From NCBI GenBank assembly GCA_050249835.1, contig JBFWPT010000001.1:124001-188000 (forward strand): a stretch of DNA of 64,000 bases, read 5' to 3'. This document shows positions 49,245 through 58,213 of the stretch, in pieces. This DNA comes from Miltoncostaea sp050249835. Its GTDB lineage: Bacteria > Actinomycetota > Thermoleophilia > Miltoncostaeales > Miltoncostaeaceae. The position numbers and the translations under genes are program-made. Position 1 is the stretch's first letter; the number at the start of each line of letters is the position of its first letter. The notes beneath the pieces were generated by a model. The model was given only the letters and a program-made list of their open reading frames with translations. It was not told where the DNA came from and ran no database searches.

Positions 49245-52200
49245 GTGCTGTTCACCACAGCCCCATCGCACGCAGCGCTGCAAGCGTTGGCGGCAGCCAA
49301 ATCGGATTGCGCGGTGAAGGGAGAAACCCTCGATGAGCGGTGGGTGATTGTCAGCGAGGTGCCCGATGTGGGAGGCACCGCTCAAGTGTGGCGGGCCCTC
49401 GACACGAGGGAGGAGCACGGCGCCGTCGCTATCAAGGTTATCCACTCCGGCAATATCGGCGAGCGCACGGCAGATCTCGTCTGGAGCCGCGAGTTCAGCA
49501 CGCTCCAACGCCTCTCTCACCCAAACATCCTCGCTCTGCTGGACATTGGCTCCGATCCAGAGCGGGCGTTCCGATACTTCGTTCTTCCGTGGTGCCACGG
49601 GACCCTTGAAGACGCTCTCCGAGACCAGCCTCCGAGCGGATGGGACGACTTCTACGGCTCATGGGGTGGGCCAATCTTGCGCGGGCTCGCGCACGCCCAC
49701 GGGCGGGGAGTCGCTCATCGCGACGTAAAGCCTAAGAACGTCCTACTTTCGGCCGAAGGCGTCCCTCAAATCGCGGACTTCGGCATCGCGCGACTGGTTG
49801 AAGACGTGGCGATCGGCCCGACCGTAAGGGACTGGAAGAGTCCGCCGTATACCCCGCGCAACCACACGCCTCGCGAGGCCGAGCTCACGGTGGACGTCTT
49901 TTCGTTTGGAGTCCTTTGTGCTCTCGCCCTAGAGCCTCAATCCGAAAAGCTCGAGCCGTATGCGCGTCTCGACGCTGCCATGGCGGCATTGGACGTTCCT
50001 GCGGAGATCGACGCCGTCCTCCGTCGCTGCGTGAGCGAGGACCCGGGTGAGCGCTATCCCTCTGCGGAAACGCTGCTGGACGACGTAGAGGCGATCGAAA
50101 GACGTCGCAGCCAATCGGCAGAGCGGCTCGGACTAGGTCCTCCGATGCCAGTCGTGCCCTTGCAGCTGTCACAAAAAGCCGAGAGCAAGCTGTTGAACTT
50201 GCTCGACCTGCAGACGGAACTGCAGCTGGAGGACCTCATCCTCGGGGATCTCAGTGATGCCTATGCCTTTGTTTACGACCCACCCAGGCCAGACCATGGG
50301 CGCTCCTCACTCCGCCTCCTCGGCTCGGAGCTTGTTCTCCGGATTGGCATCAACGAGCGACGTGACGCCTTCAGGGTTATCGACGGCTATCCATCAAGTA
50401 GCGCAGAACTCGAGCGCCAGCGCGAACACGGCTATGCCCCCCGCGTTTCCTTCAGCTTCGAGAAATCTCGAAGCGGCTCGGAGACGGCCGAGCTCTTGGA
50501 GCGTCTCAGCGTTGAGTCTGAAGAACACCACCAGGAGCGAGTGCACCAGCGCCAGGTAGACGCTCGCGCGCGACCGTTCAAGGTCTGGCGCCGCACGTTG
50601 ATCGCGCTCAGAGCCATCGAAAAGTCCCGAGAAGCTCCGCTGGACTATCTTCGCTTCAGGCCCGGAGCAGTAACCGTCTTTGAAGTCGGGTCCTCGCCCT
50701 CCGAGGATCTCGTCGGCGAGACGCGCACCGCGCAACTCGTTGGAGGCCGAGCGCTCACCGGTGAGGTCGTCGCCGTCGATGGCGAGAGCGTCTCGCTGCG
50801 CGTTTCCGAAGGAGACCCAAGCGACCTCCCTGGCCGCGGCATCCTCCGTTTGGACACTCGTGCGGCGACCTCAGCGCTCCGCCGGCAGGAACGGGCGCTC
50901 GACGCAGTCGAGTTCGGGACGTCGCTGAGGCCCAACCTCGGCGATCTCATGCTGGACCCTTCAGATGCCAGACCGCCGACCCAAGTGGTCGTGGCGAACT
51001 GGTTTGGGGAGGCTTTGGACTCACCAAAGCGGGACGCGGTCGTGGCTGCTCTCGGGACGGAGGACCTGCTGGTCGTCGAGGGTCCTCCGGGGACGGGGAA
51101 GACCACCTTCATCAGCGAGTTGATCCGCCAAGAGCTCCAGGCCGGCAAACGCATCCTTCTAGCGTCACAGACCAATGCGGCGCTAGACAATGTGCTCGAG
51201 AGGCTTTCGGAGAGCGATCCTGCGCTCCGGCTCCTCCGAGTCGCCCGTCCGGACGATCCTAAGGTCGCCTCGGCGGTGGAGCACCTACGTCTCGACCGCC
51301 AACTGAGGAAGTGGAAGAGGGAGGCCGTCAGATCGGGGACGCAATGGCTCGCCGCCTGGGCCACAGCGAACGGCTTCAGCGTCCGCGATGTGGAGGTCGC
51401 AATGCGTCTTGAAGAACTTGCCATGGAAATCGGGCGGGCGGGCGCCCTCCAGGGCGAAGTTGACGACCTAGACACTCGGGTTGAGACCGCAGGGGCGCAG
51501 CAGGCTGTAGCGACGGGTGCTACTGAGGCCGACGCTATCCAGACACTCCGCGGGCAGCGGTCGCAGGCTCGGCGAGAGCTGGAGCAGTGCCGACGGGACG
51601 CGCGAGAGCTCGCCGAACGACTTTCCCAGCTCGGAGAGCTCGAGAAGAACTCACGCATCGACGACTTGGATGCGGAAACGCTCGAGCTTCGTGCTATGGA
51701 GATTACGGACGGCATCGCCACAGACCCAGGGGATTGCCAGAAGCTGATCCGGCTCCTCGCCGAGTGGCACGCGCGTTTCGGAGTGGGACCTGAGTTCGAA
51801 GCAGCGACGCTGCTTCGTGCCCAGGTAGTGGCCGCAACGTGTGTAGGTCTCGGTGGGATTCGGGGGATCGAGTCAATCGACTTCGACACCTGCATCATCG
51901 ACGAAGCTTCGAAGGCGACGGCGACGGAACTCTTCATCCCGATGTCCCGGGCGAGTCGCTGGATTCTTGTGGGCGACAGCCGCCAGCTGCCCCCCTACGT
52001 CGACGAAGCGCTGCGATCTCAGAGCGTCCTGCATGACCATGGTCTCGGGCGAGAGGAGGTAGAGGAAACGCTCTTCGCTCGTCTGCGTGCTCTGCTGCCT
52101 GCCCCATGCCAGAGGGCTCTCACGCATCAGCACCGCATGCACCCCTCGATCGGCAATCTCATTTCTGAGTGTTTCTATCGTGGGGAGTTGACAAGCGAAC

Positions 52201-52748
52201 CGCGGGCTCGACCTAAGTGGCTGGGGCTTGCTCTGCCGGCGGCGGTAACGTGGTTCACCACGACCCCGTTGAATGATCGGTCGGAGCGGTTCAGCGGCGG
52301 CTCGTTCAGCAATCCATGTGAGGCGCGCGAGATCTTCCGTTTCCTGCATCGCTTGAACTTTGCCGCGAAGGCGAATTCCGCTGACCTGACGGTTGCCGTC
52401 TTGAGCGCCTACACGGGCCAGCGGGACGCTCTTGAACGTAGCCTTACGGACCAGCTTCGGGACCTCGCGCAGTTGACGGTGGAGTGCAGCACAGTTGATG
52501 CGTTCCAAGGGCGAGAAGCGGACGTAGCGATCTACTCGGCCACTCGATCGAACCCCGACAGCAAAATCGGATTTCTGAAGGAGGCGTCTCGGGCGAACGT
52601 CGCCCTCTCGCGAGGTAAGGGCGCTCTGGTGATCTTTGGCGATCACGCCTTTTGCCGGGTCGTTCCTGGCAGCAACCCGCTCCGAGGGGTACTCGAATAT
52701 ATCGAAGCCCACGAAGACTGCGCACTCGTAGCTCTGGAGGACGGATGA
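49245..52748 (+). CDS. mkoA: Ser/Thr kinase fused to SF1 helicase, Mokosh type I MkoA
   Basis: The 1167-residue protein joins a eukaryotic-like kinase (residues ~30-280) to a COG1112-type superfamily 1 helicase (~560-1160). Kinase residues are intact: VAIKVI (Lys64), HRDVKPKNVLL (Asp160) and DFG (Asp178). Helicase motifs: Walker A GPPGTGKTT (~613), DEAS (~886), VGDSRQLPP, HQHRMHPSIGN, VDAFQGREADV and NVALSRGKGAL. A kinase-helicase next to a PLD nuclease is the definition of type I Mokosh anti-phage defence. GTG 49314 is an alternative start just before the kinase fold. Codon use is less GC-biased than in the chromosome. Confidence 0.85.
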   Translation: MLFTTAPSHAALQALAAAKSDCAVKGETLDERWVIVSEVPDVGGTAQVWRALDTREEHGAVAIKVIHSGNIGERTADLVWSREFSTLQRLSHPNILALLDIGSDPERAFRYFVLPWCHGTLEDALRDQPPSGWDDFYGSWGGPILRGLAHAHGRGVAHRDVKPKNVLLSAEGVPQIADFGIARLVEDVAIGPTVRDWKSPPYTPRNHTPREAELTVDVFSFGVLCALALEPQSEKLEPYARLDAAMAALDVPAEIDAVLRRCVSEDPGERYPSAETLLDDVEAIERRRSQSAERLGLGPPMPVVPLQLSQKAESKLLNLLDLQTELQLEDLILGDLSDAYAFVYDPPRPDHGRSSLRLLGSELVLRIGINERRDAFRVIDGYPSSSAELERQREHGYAPRVSFSFEKSRSGSETAELLERLSVESEEHHQERVHQRQVDARARPFKVWRRTLIALRAIEKSREAPLDYLRFRPGAVTVFEVGSSPSEDLVGETRTAQLVGGRALTGEVVAVDGESVSLRVSEGDPSDLPGRGILRLDTRAATSALRRQERALDAVEFGTSLRPNLGDLMLDPSDARPPTQVVVANWFGEALDSPKRDAVVAALGTEDLLVVEGPPGTGKTTFISELIRQELQAGKRILLASQTNAALDNVLERLSESDPALRLLRVARPDDPKVASAVEHLRLDRQLRKWKREAVRSGTQWLAAWATANGFSVRDVEVAMRLEELAMEIGRAGALQGEVDDLDTRVETAGAQQAVATGATEADAIQTLRGQRSQARRELEQCRRDARELAERLSQLGELEKNSRIDDLDAETLELRAMEITDGIATDPGDCQKLIRLLAEWHARFGVGPEFEAATLLRAQVVAATCVGLGGIRGIESIDFDTCIIDEASKATATELFIPMSRASRWILVGDSRQLPPYVDEALRSQSVLHDHGLGREEVEETLFARLRALLPAPCQRALTHQHRMHPSIGNLISECFYRGELTSEPRARPKWLGLALPAAVTWFTTTPLNDRSERFSGGSFSNPCEAREIFRFLHRLNFAAKANSADLTVAVLSAYTGQRDALERSLTDQLRDLAQLTVECSTVDAFQGREADVAIYSATRSNPDSKIGFLKEASRANVALSRGKGALVIFGDHAFCRVVPGSNPLRGVLEYIEAHEDCALVALEDG

Positions 52749-54160
52749 GCCCCGAGGAGGTCGCGGAGCGATTCGCCTTTGCGCGTCCGGGCTTTACGCT
52801 CATCGACTACGGGCTCGTCGGGTTACCGTTCTGGCGGACCCGCATTCGGGGTTCCATTCAGGCTCGCAAGCCGATCAGCCCGCTCCGCGAGTTCATCCTT
52901 CGGGCCGCCGATGCCGGGAACGTCGCTGCCCCGGAGATCGAGAGTCTCTTGGGTCTCGACGAGCAGGTGGTCGTCGTCACGTCTGCGGACCTAGTTCGAG
53001 AGGGGATGCTTCGGCTTAGTGAAGGCGGGCGGCTTGAGATCACGCCGGACGGCGAGGCCATGCTCGCCACGCTGGCCGAGGTAGTCATCGAAGAGCGAGA
53101 GGTCTCGGTGTTCTTTGACGGGCTACTGCGCGTTCCGGTCGACTACATTGGAGACTGGGCAGAGCCGCGCGACCTTAAGGAGGAGGCGATCCATGAGATC
53201 CCCCCTTCGCCGGCTCGCGGCCCGGATATCGACGATATTCGGGAGCATCTACCCCGGATTCAGGCTTTGATGGCGAAGGGCTACCCTCGCCATGAGCAAC
53301 TCGAAGATCTTCTTGCAATTAAGGCGGTGGATCGGCGTGAAAGGGTTTTCAAGAGGGCGGTTGCTCTTGCATTTCGGGCGCAGCGCGGCGGGGACGTGCA
53401 AGTGGGCTTCGTTATCGATGGCGAACTCTCTTCTGTTCACGAACACGCGTTTGCCGAGGCCGGTCTACTGAAGAAGGTCGGGATTGGTAAGGCCGGAGTG
53501 TTGTCGGCGAGGGGTCTTGCCGAGGAGGTCCTCGGCAAGGAGCTTGTCGAAAGGCTGGAGGAAGACACGGCCCAGGCGCTGCGGGCCGACCTGTCCCTTG
53601 CAAAGCAAGAGGCGCTAGGTGGCGGCGAATTGCAGAGGGTCGAGCGAGCGAAGGAGGCGCTAGAGGCCCTGCCGGTGCGTCCAGTGGCTACCTACGACCA
53701 TCCAGCGCTATTGAGGGAGGCGATGGAGGAAGCGGAGGAGCGGCTTCTGGTCATCTCGCCCTGGATCAAGCCGGCGGTCGTAGATCATGAGTTCGCTAAG
53801 CGACTTGAGGCGCTCCTCGCCCGGGGCGTCGAGGTGCACATCGGATGGGGCATCGCAAAGGACGAGCGAGATGAGCCGGATGCTCATCCTCGAGCGATGG
53901 AACGCTTGAACCGGCTGGCCGAGAGTTATCCGAATCTGGTCTTGCGGCGCTTGGGGGATACTCACGCCAAAGTCCTGATCTGTGACCGACGCTACGTTGT
54001 CGTTGGCAGTTTTAACTGGCTGTCTTTCCGCGGAGACCCTAAGCGAACGTTTCGTGACGAGCAGGGGACGCTGGTGTCCGTTCCGGAGTATGTGGAACGG
54101 GAGTATGCAAAGTTCCGCGCCCGGTTCGACGAGACCACTGGGGCAGAGCGGGATGTGTGA
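52745..54160 (+). CDS. mkoB: Phospholipase D-family nuclease, Mokosh type I MkoB
   Basis: The 471-residue protein has a long helical N-terminal region (~1-310) of unknown fold and a C-terminal PLD domain. The HKD motif reads HAKVLICDRRYVVVGSFNW (His407, Lys409, Asp414). A single HKD implies an active dimer. In Mokosh this subunit is the presumed nuclease effector. It overlaps mkoA by ATGA, and the same relaxed codon use supports joint acquisition. Confidence 0.85.
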   Translation: MSPEEVAERFAFARPGFTLIDYGLVGLPFWRTRIRGSIQARKPISPLREFILRAADAGNVAAPEIESLLGLDEQVVVVTSADLVREGMLRLSEGGRLEITPDGEAMLATLAEVVIEEREVSVFFDGLLRVPVDYIGDWAEPRDLKEEAIHEIPPSPARGPDIDDIREHLPRIQALMAKGYPRHEQLEDLLAIKAVDRRERVFKRAVALAFRAQRGGDVQVGFVIDGELSSVHEHAFAEAGLLKKVGIGKAGVLSARGLAEEVLGKELVERLEEDTAQALRADLSLAKQEALGGGELQRVERAKEALEALPVRPVATYDHPALLREAMEEAEERLLVISPWIKPAVVDHEFAKRLEALLARGVEVHIGWGIAKDERDEPDAHPRAMERLNRLAESYPNLVLRRLGDTHAKVLICDRRYVVVGSFNWLSFRGDPKRTFRDEQGTLVSVPEYVEREYAKFRARFDETTGAERDV

Positions 54161-54246
54161 TTCCGGGATAGTGTCCATCCCTTCGGTCACGATACGACCG
54201 TGATCGCTTCAGGCCTTCATCCACGCCGTCCAGTCGATTCCGACGC

Positions 54247-55938
54247 ATGACCGAGGCGGAGCTTCGCTCACTCGTCGAGGCGGGTGAGACCTTCGTGGTC
54301 GAGTTCAAGGGCGAGGAGAGGCGGCAGCTCTCCGACGGGGAGTTGGTTGAGGCCGTCGTCTGCCTCTCGAACGGCGCTGGCGGGTCGATCCTCTTGGGCG
54401 TGGAGGACGATGGGAGGGTGACCGGTGCGCGGCCCCGGCACGAAACCGGCGTCACGGATCCAGGCCGTCTGCGTGTCCTGATCGCGAACAAGACCCAGCC
54501 CCCGGTCACCGTCGAGGTCGAGCTCGTCGAGCTGGACGGCCATCCCGTGACGGTGCTGATGGTCCCGAAGGCGCGAACGGTGGTCGGCACGACCGACGGC
54601 AAGTACGTCCGCCGCGCTCTTGGGGGCGACGGCCGCCCCGCCTGTCCGCCCTTCCACGCTCACGAGATGCTCGCGTACGAAATCGACCGCGGGGCGGCCG
54701 ACTACGCCGCCCTCGATGTGCACGGCACCTCCTGGGACGATCTCGACCCGCTCGAGTTCGAGCGCCTTCGCCGGCTTGTGCGCGAGAGCGGGGGGCGCGG
54801 CGACCAGGCGCTGGTGGATCTCTCGGACCTCGACATCGCCAGGGCCCTCGCGCTCGTCCGGGTCAACGACGATCGCCGGCTGATCACGGCGGGTGCACTT
54901 CTCCTCTTCGGTCGCGAGGAGGCCATCCGGCGCCACGTGCCGACCCACGAGGTCGCCTTCCAGGTGCTGTCGGGGACCTCGGTGGAGGTCAACGACATCA
55001 CGCGCTCGTCGCTGTTCCGGGCCGCCGAGGACATCACCGGCCGCTTCGCCGCGCGTAACAGCGAGGAGGAGGTGGAGTTCGGGCTACTGCGGATCGCGGT
55101 GCCGCTCTACCAGGAGACCGCGTTCCGCGAGGCGCTCGCGAACGCTCTCGTGCACCGCGACTACACCCGGCTCGGGGCGGTGCACGTCCAGTGGCTCGAC
55201 GGGCGGCTCGAAGTGAGCAACCCCGGTGGCTTCCCGCCCGGCGTGAGCATCGAGAATCTCCTCGTCACCCCTCCCCGGCCGCGCAGCCCGATCCTGGCCG
55301 ACGCCTTCAAGCGGGCCGGCCTGGTCGAGCGCACCGGGCGCGGCGTGAACCGCATCTACGAAGGACAGCTCCGCTACGGGCGCCAGGCTCCCGACTACAG
55401 CCGCTCCTCGGGCGACAGCGTGATCGTTGTCCTCTACGGAGGGCCCGCGAACCTGGCCCTTGTCCGCTTCCTGACCGAGGAGAGCCGGGCCGGCCGGGGT
55501 CTTGGACTGAACGAGCTGCTCGTGCTGGATGAGCTGCTCCGGGAGCGCAGTGTCACCACCCGCCGGGCGGGCCAGCTGACGCAGCTGCCGGAGGCGGACA
55601 CCCGCCAACTCCTCACCGCAATGGTGGAGGGCGGTGTCCTCGAGAGCAGGGGCGAGGCCCGGGGTCGCTCATACCATCTCTCCGCCGCGGTCTACCGCGC
55701 CCTTGGCGAGGAGGCCGCCTATGTCCGGAGCCGGGGCTTTGAGCCTTTTCAGCAGGAGCAGATGATCCTGCAGTTCGTGGAGGCACACGGTCGCATTACC
55801 CGCTCGCAGGCGGCTGAGCTCTGCAAAGTGGCCCCGGAACGGGCTCGGCGCATCCTGAGAGGGCTGGTTGACCGCGGAGAGCTACGCATTGTCGGTCAGC
55901 GCCGCTCTGCGCACTATGTGCTCGACCCAAAGAAATGA
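54247..55938 (+). CDS. Schlafen/AlbA_2-type ATP-binding protein
   Basis: The 563-residue protein has an N-terminal AlbA_2 (Schlafen) domain (FVVEFKGEERRQLSDGELVE, AGGSILLGVEDDGRVTG), a GHKL-like ATPase-type middle (REALANALVHRDYTRLG, VSNPGGFPPGVS, VERTGRGVNRIYE) and C-terminal winged helices. These proteins are often annotated as RecG-like or transcriptional regulators and are frequent in defence islands. It stands between Mokosh and the McrBC operon. An imperfect CGGTCACG/CGTGATCG palindrome at about 54185-54207 may be its operator. Confidence 0.8.
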   Translation: MTEAELRSLVEAGETFVVEFKGEERRQLSDGELVEAVVCLSNGAGGSILLGVEDDGRVTGARPRHETGVTDPGRLRVLIANKTQPPVTVEVELVELDGHPVTVLMVPKARTVVGTTDGKYVRRALGGDGRPACPPFHAHEMLAYEIDRGAADYAALDVHGTSWDDLDPLEFERLRRLVRESGGRGDQALVDLSDLDIARALALVRVNDDRRLITAGALLLFGREEAIRRHVPTHEVAFQVLSGTSVEVNDITRSSLFRAAEDITGRFAARNSEEEVEFGLLRIAVPLYQETAFREALANALVHRDYTRLGAVHVQWLDGRLEVSNPGGFPPGVSIENLLVTPPRPRSPILADAFKRAGLVERTGRGVNRIYEGQLRYGRQAPDYSRSSGDSVIVVLYGGPANLALVRFLTEESRAGRGLGLNELLVLDELLRERSVTTRRAGQLTQLPEADTRQLLTAMVEGGVLESRGEARGRSYHLSAAVYRALGEEAAYVRSRGFEPFQQEQMILQFVEAHGRITRSQAAELCKVAPERARRILRGLVDRGELRIVGQRRSAHYVLDPKK

Positions 55939-56052
55939 ACTCTATCCAATCGCGATCGAAAAGCTCATAATCTTTGGTCGGCTGCGCGGGTTATGAACTC
56001 TTGGGCGCCGCGGCTGCAACGTTGCCGACGCCTGGGCTAGCGAGAGGAGCCC

Positions 56053-56262
56053 TCAGAGGCCGAGATCCCGGCGCGCCTCGGGGAGCGGGCGAACCTCGCC
56101 GGCGGCGATCGCCGCGTCGGCCTCGTGGAGAGCCGCAAGCTCTTCCTCGTTGAGTCGTCCGTCGTGCGGCTGAGCGAGATCCGAGATCAGCTCGAACGCC
56201 TCGGCGATCGCGCCTTCGGGGAGTTCGTCGACTAGCCGATGAAGATGCTCGCGACCGGTCAT
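56053..56262 (-). CDS. Antitoxin-like small protein without toxin partner
   Basis: The 69-residue acidic protein begins MTGREHLHRLVDELPEGAIA and ends with EEELAALHEADAAIAAGEVR and a PLPEARRDLGL tail. This layout is common in actinobacterial type II antitoxins of RelB/Phd-adjacent families. No toxin fits downstream (stop at 56053, next gene ends 55938) or upstream. It may be a remnant or act in trans. A leaderless promoter supports the ATG. Confidence 0.6.
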   Translation of the reverse strand: MTGREHLHRLVDELPEGAIAEAFELISDLAQPHDGRLNEEELAALHEADAAIAAGEVRPLPEARRDLGL

Positions 56263-56269
56263 AGGGCGG

Positions 56270-56275
56270 ACCGTA
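56270..56275 (-). promoter_or_regulatory. Leaderless -10 box (TACGGT) of the antitoxin-like gene
   Basis: On the minus strand TACGGT is followed by 7 nt and then ATG 56262. Confidence 0.45.
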
Positions 56276-56367
56276 CGACAAGTCTCCTCACCGGCGAAGA
56301 ACTCCAAGGGAAAGCCATCTCGCCACGCGGCCGGCCGGCTGGCTGATCGCCGATACGCCGACGCCAG

Positions 56368-56373
56368 TAGGAT
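56368..56373 (+). promoter_or_regulatory. Leaderless -10 box (TAGGAT) of the McrBC-methylase operon
   Basis: TAGGAT is followed by 7 nt and then GTG 56381. It is the only promoter-like element seen for the four coupled genes. Confidence 0.5.
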
Positions 56374-56380
56374 CATTTCC

Positions 56381-58213
56381 GTGGCCCGGTTCGTAGACCC
56401 CGATTCCAGCCGGGCCAAGATCGACGCCCTCGTCGAGGTCTGGAGGGACGCCTGCCTCGTCGGAAGCGGCTCGATCCTCTTCGACGACCGGCAGATCTGG
56501 ACGGTCCCGAACCTCGAGGACTTCCGAAAGCGCTTCCTGGAGAACCCCCTCGAGGGCACCGAAGAGAACTTCGGCCAGAAGCTCTCGACGCAGCTGGAGA
56601 CCGCCTCGGAGGACGTGCGCTGGCTGGTCTGTGAGCTGGTGGGCGTGTACTTCCTCTTCGCGCGAGGTGCCGTCGGTGGGCCGACCAAGCGGGCGACACT
56701 CAAGCCGATCATCGCCCCCCTGAACGTCGAGCCGCCGCACTGGCAACGCCTGGCCGACACGATGGACGAGGGGATCGGCAACCCGGGGCTCGGCTACAAC
56801 GTCCGCCGGGATCTCCAGATCGGCTACCTGATCGACTTCTGCCTCAGGATGAAGGCCTTCCCGAGCGAGGATGAGCGCGGGGCGCTGCTCGCTGACCCCT
56901 GGGCTCTACGCGACTTCGCCGACGACGCCGGCGAGGGGATCGCGGTGCGGGAGATGCGCCACATCCTGCTGCACCTCTTGCGCCCCGACGAGTTCGAGCG
57001 GATGTCCAGCCGAACCCATAAGCAGAACATCGTGGACGCCTTCGCCGGTGAGTTGCTCACGGGGGAGGACGTCCCGGAGGACCTCGACGAGCAGCTCTTC
57101 ATGGTCCGCAACAAGCTCGTCGCGCTGAACGCCCAGCCGAACGCTCACCGCGGCATTCTTGACTTCTACTACGCGCCCCTTCGCGACATCTGGGATCCGG
57201 GCTCCGATCGCCCTGAGGGCGCGAGCGATCTCGACCTCCTGCTCTACAAGAAGCAGATCGTGCTCTACGGACCGCCTGGGACCGGCAAGACACACCGCAC
57301 CCGGGAGCTGGCCGACCGCCTGATCCGGCGGATCGCCCTGGAGAAGTGGAAAGCGTCTCGGTTCTTCTCATCGCAGGCGGAGCTGGACGAGTACGTGAAG
57401 GCCAACGTCCACTGGGTCCAGCTCCACCCGGGCTACGGCTACGAGGAGTTCGTACGGGGCATGCGGATGGCAGCCGACGGAAGGGTCGGCTACGTGGATG
57501 GCCTCCTGCCGCGCCTCGTCGAACGCATGACCGCTGTCCCCGGGGCCGATCGGCTGCCCGTCGTGCTCGTCTTGGACGAGATCAACCGCACTGACCTCAG
57601 CCGCCTGTTCGGTGAGGCCTTCAGCCTCCTGGAGAATCGAGGCGCGCCCCTGCTCCTCCCCGGCTTCGATCCCGACGACCAGCCGCAGGAGCTCGCCCTC
57701 CCAGAGAACCTCTTCGTGATCGGGACGATGAACCTCATCGACCAGTCGGTGGAGGAGCTCGACTTCGCGCTTCGCCGTCGTTTCTTCTGGCGCCCGGCGG
57801 GCTTTGAGCCCACTCCGATCATCGAGGTAAACGGGCAGCGCTGGGCAAAGCACGCGCCGAAGAAGTGGGGCTGGGACCGGGCCGTCGGCGACATGACCCG
57901 CCTCGCGGAGAGGGCGGTGCTGCTCAATCAGCAGATCGCCATCTCGCCCCATCTCGGCCCGCAGTACGAGCTCGGGCACACCTACTTCTTCGACGCCGCC
58001 TTCTTCGCGGGCGGCTGGCTCAAGGGGCGCAAGCAGCTCACCGGCGGCGTGCTGTGGACGGCGAGTGGTCAGCCACGTCAGTCGCTCAAGGATCTCTGGA
58101 CATTCTCGCTCGAGCCGCTCCTGGCCCAGTATCTCGGCGGACTCGACTTCGACACGGCAACCGGCGAGCTGGCTCGCCTTCGCGGTGTGCTCATGACGGG
58201 CACCGTCGAGTGA
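56381..58213 (+). CDS. mcrB: McrB-type AAA+ GTPase
   Basis: The 610-residue protein has a ~285-residue N-terminal domain of unknown specificity and a McrB motor: Walker A LYGPPGTGKTHRTRELA (297-304), VQLHPGYGYEEFVRGM, Walker B VVLVLDEINRTDLSRLFGE and the sensor segment GTMNLIDQSVEELDFALRRRF. McrB motors translocate DNA and activate McrC. The N-terminal region has none of the usual recognisable DNA-reader folds, so target choice is open. GTG 56381 follows a leaderless promoter. Confidence 0.88.
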   Translation: MARFVDPDSSRAKIDALVEVWRDACLVGSGSILFDDRQIWTVPNLEDFRKRFLENPLEGTEENFGQKLSTQLETASEDVRWLVCELVGVYFLFARGAVGGPTKRATLKPIIAPLNVEPPHWQRLADTMDEGIGNPGLGYNVRRDLQIGYLIDFCLRMKAFPSEDERGALLADPWALRDFADDAGEGIAVREMRHILLHLLRPDEFERMSSRTHKQNIVDAFAGELLTGEDVPEDLDEQLFMVRNKLVALNAQPNAHRGILDFYYAPLRDIWDPGSDRPEGASDLDLLLYKKQIVLYGPPGTGKTHRTRELADRLIRRIALEKWKASRFFSSQAELDEYVKANVHWVQLHPGYGYEEFVRGMRMAADGRVGYVDGLLPRLVERMTAVPGADRLPVVLVLDEINRTDLSRLFGEAFSLLENRGAPLLLPGFDPDDQPQELALPENLFVIGTMNLIDQSVEELDFALRRRFFWRPAGFEPTPIIEVNGQRWAKHAPKKWGWDRAVGDMTRLAERAVLLNQQIAISPHLGPQYELGHTYFFDAAFFAGGWLKGRKQLTGGVLWTASGQPRQSLKDLWTFSLEPLLAQYLGGLDFDTATGELARLRGVLMTGTVE

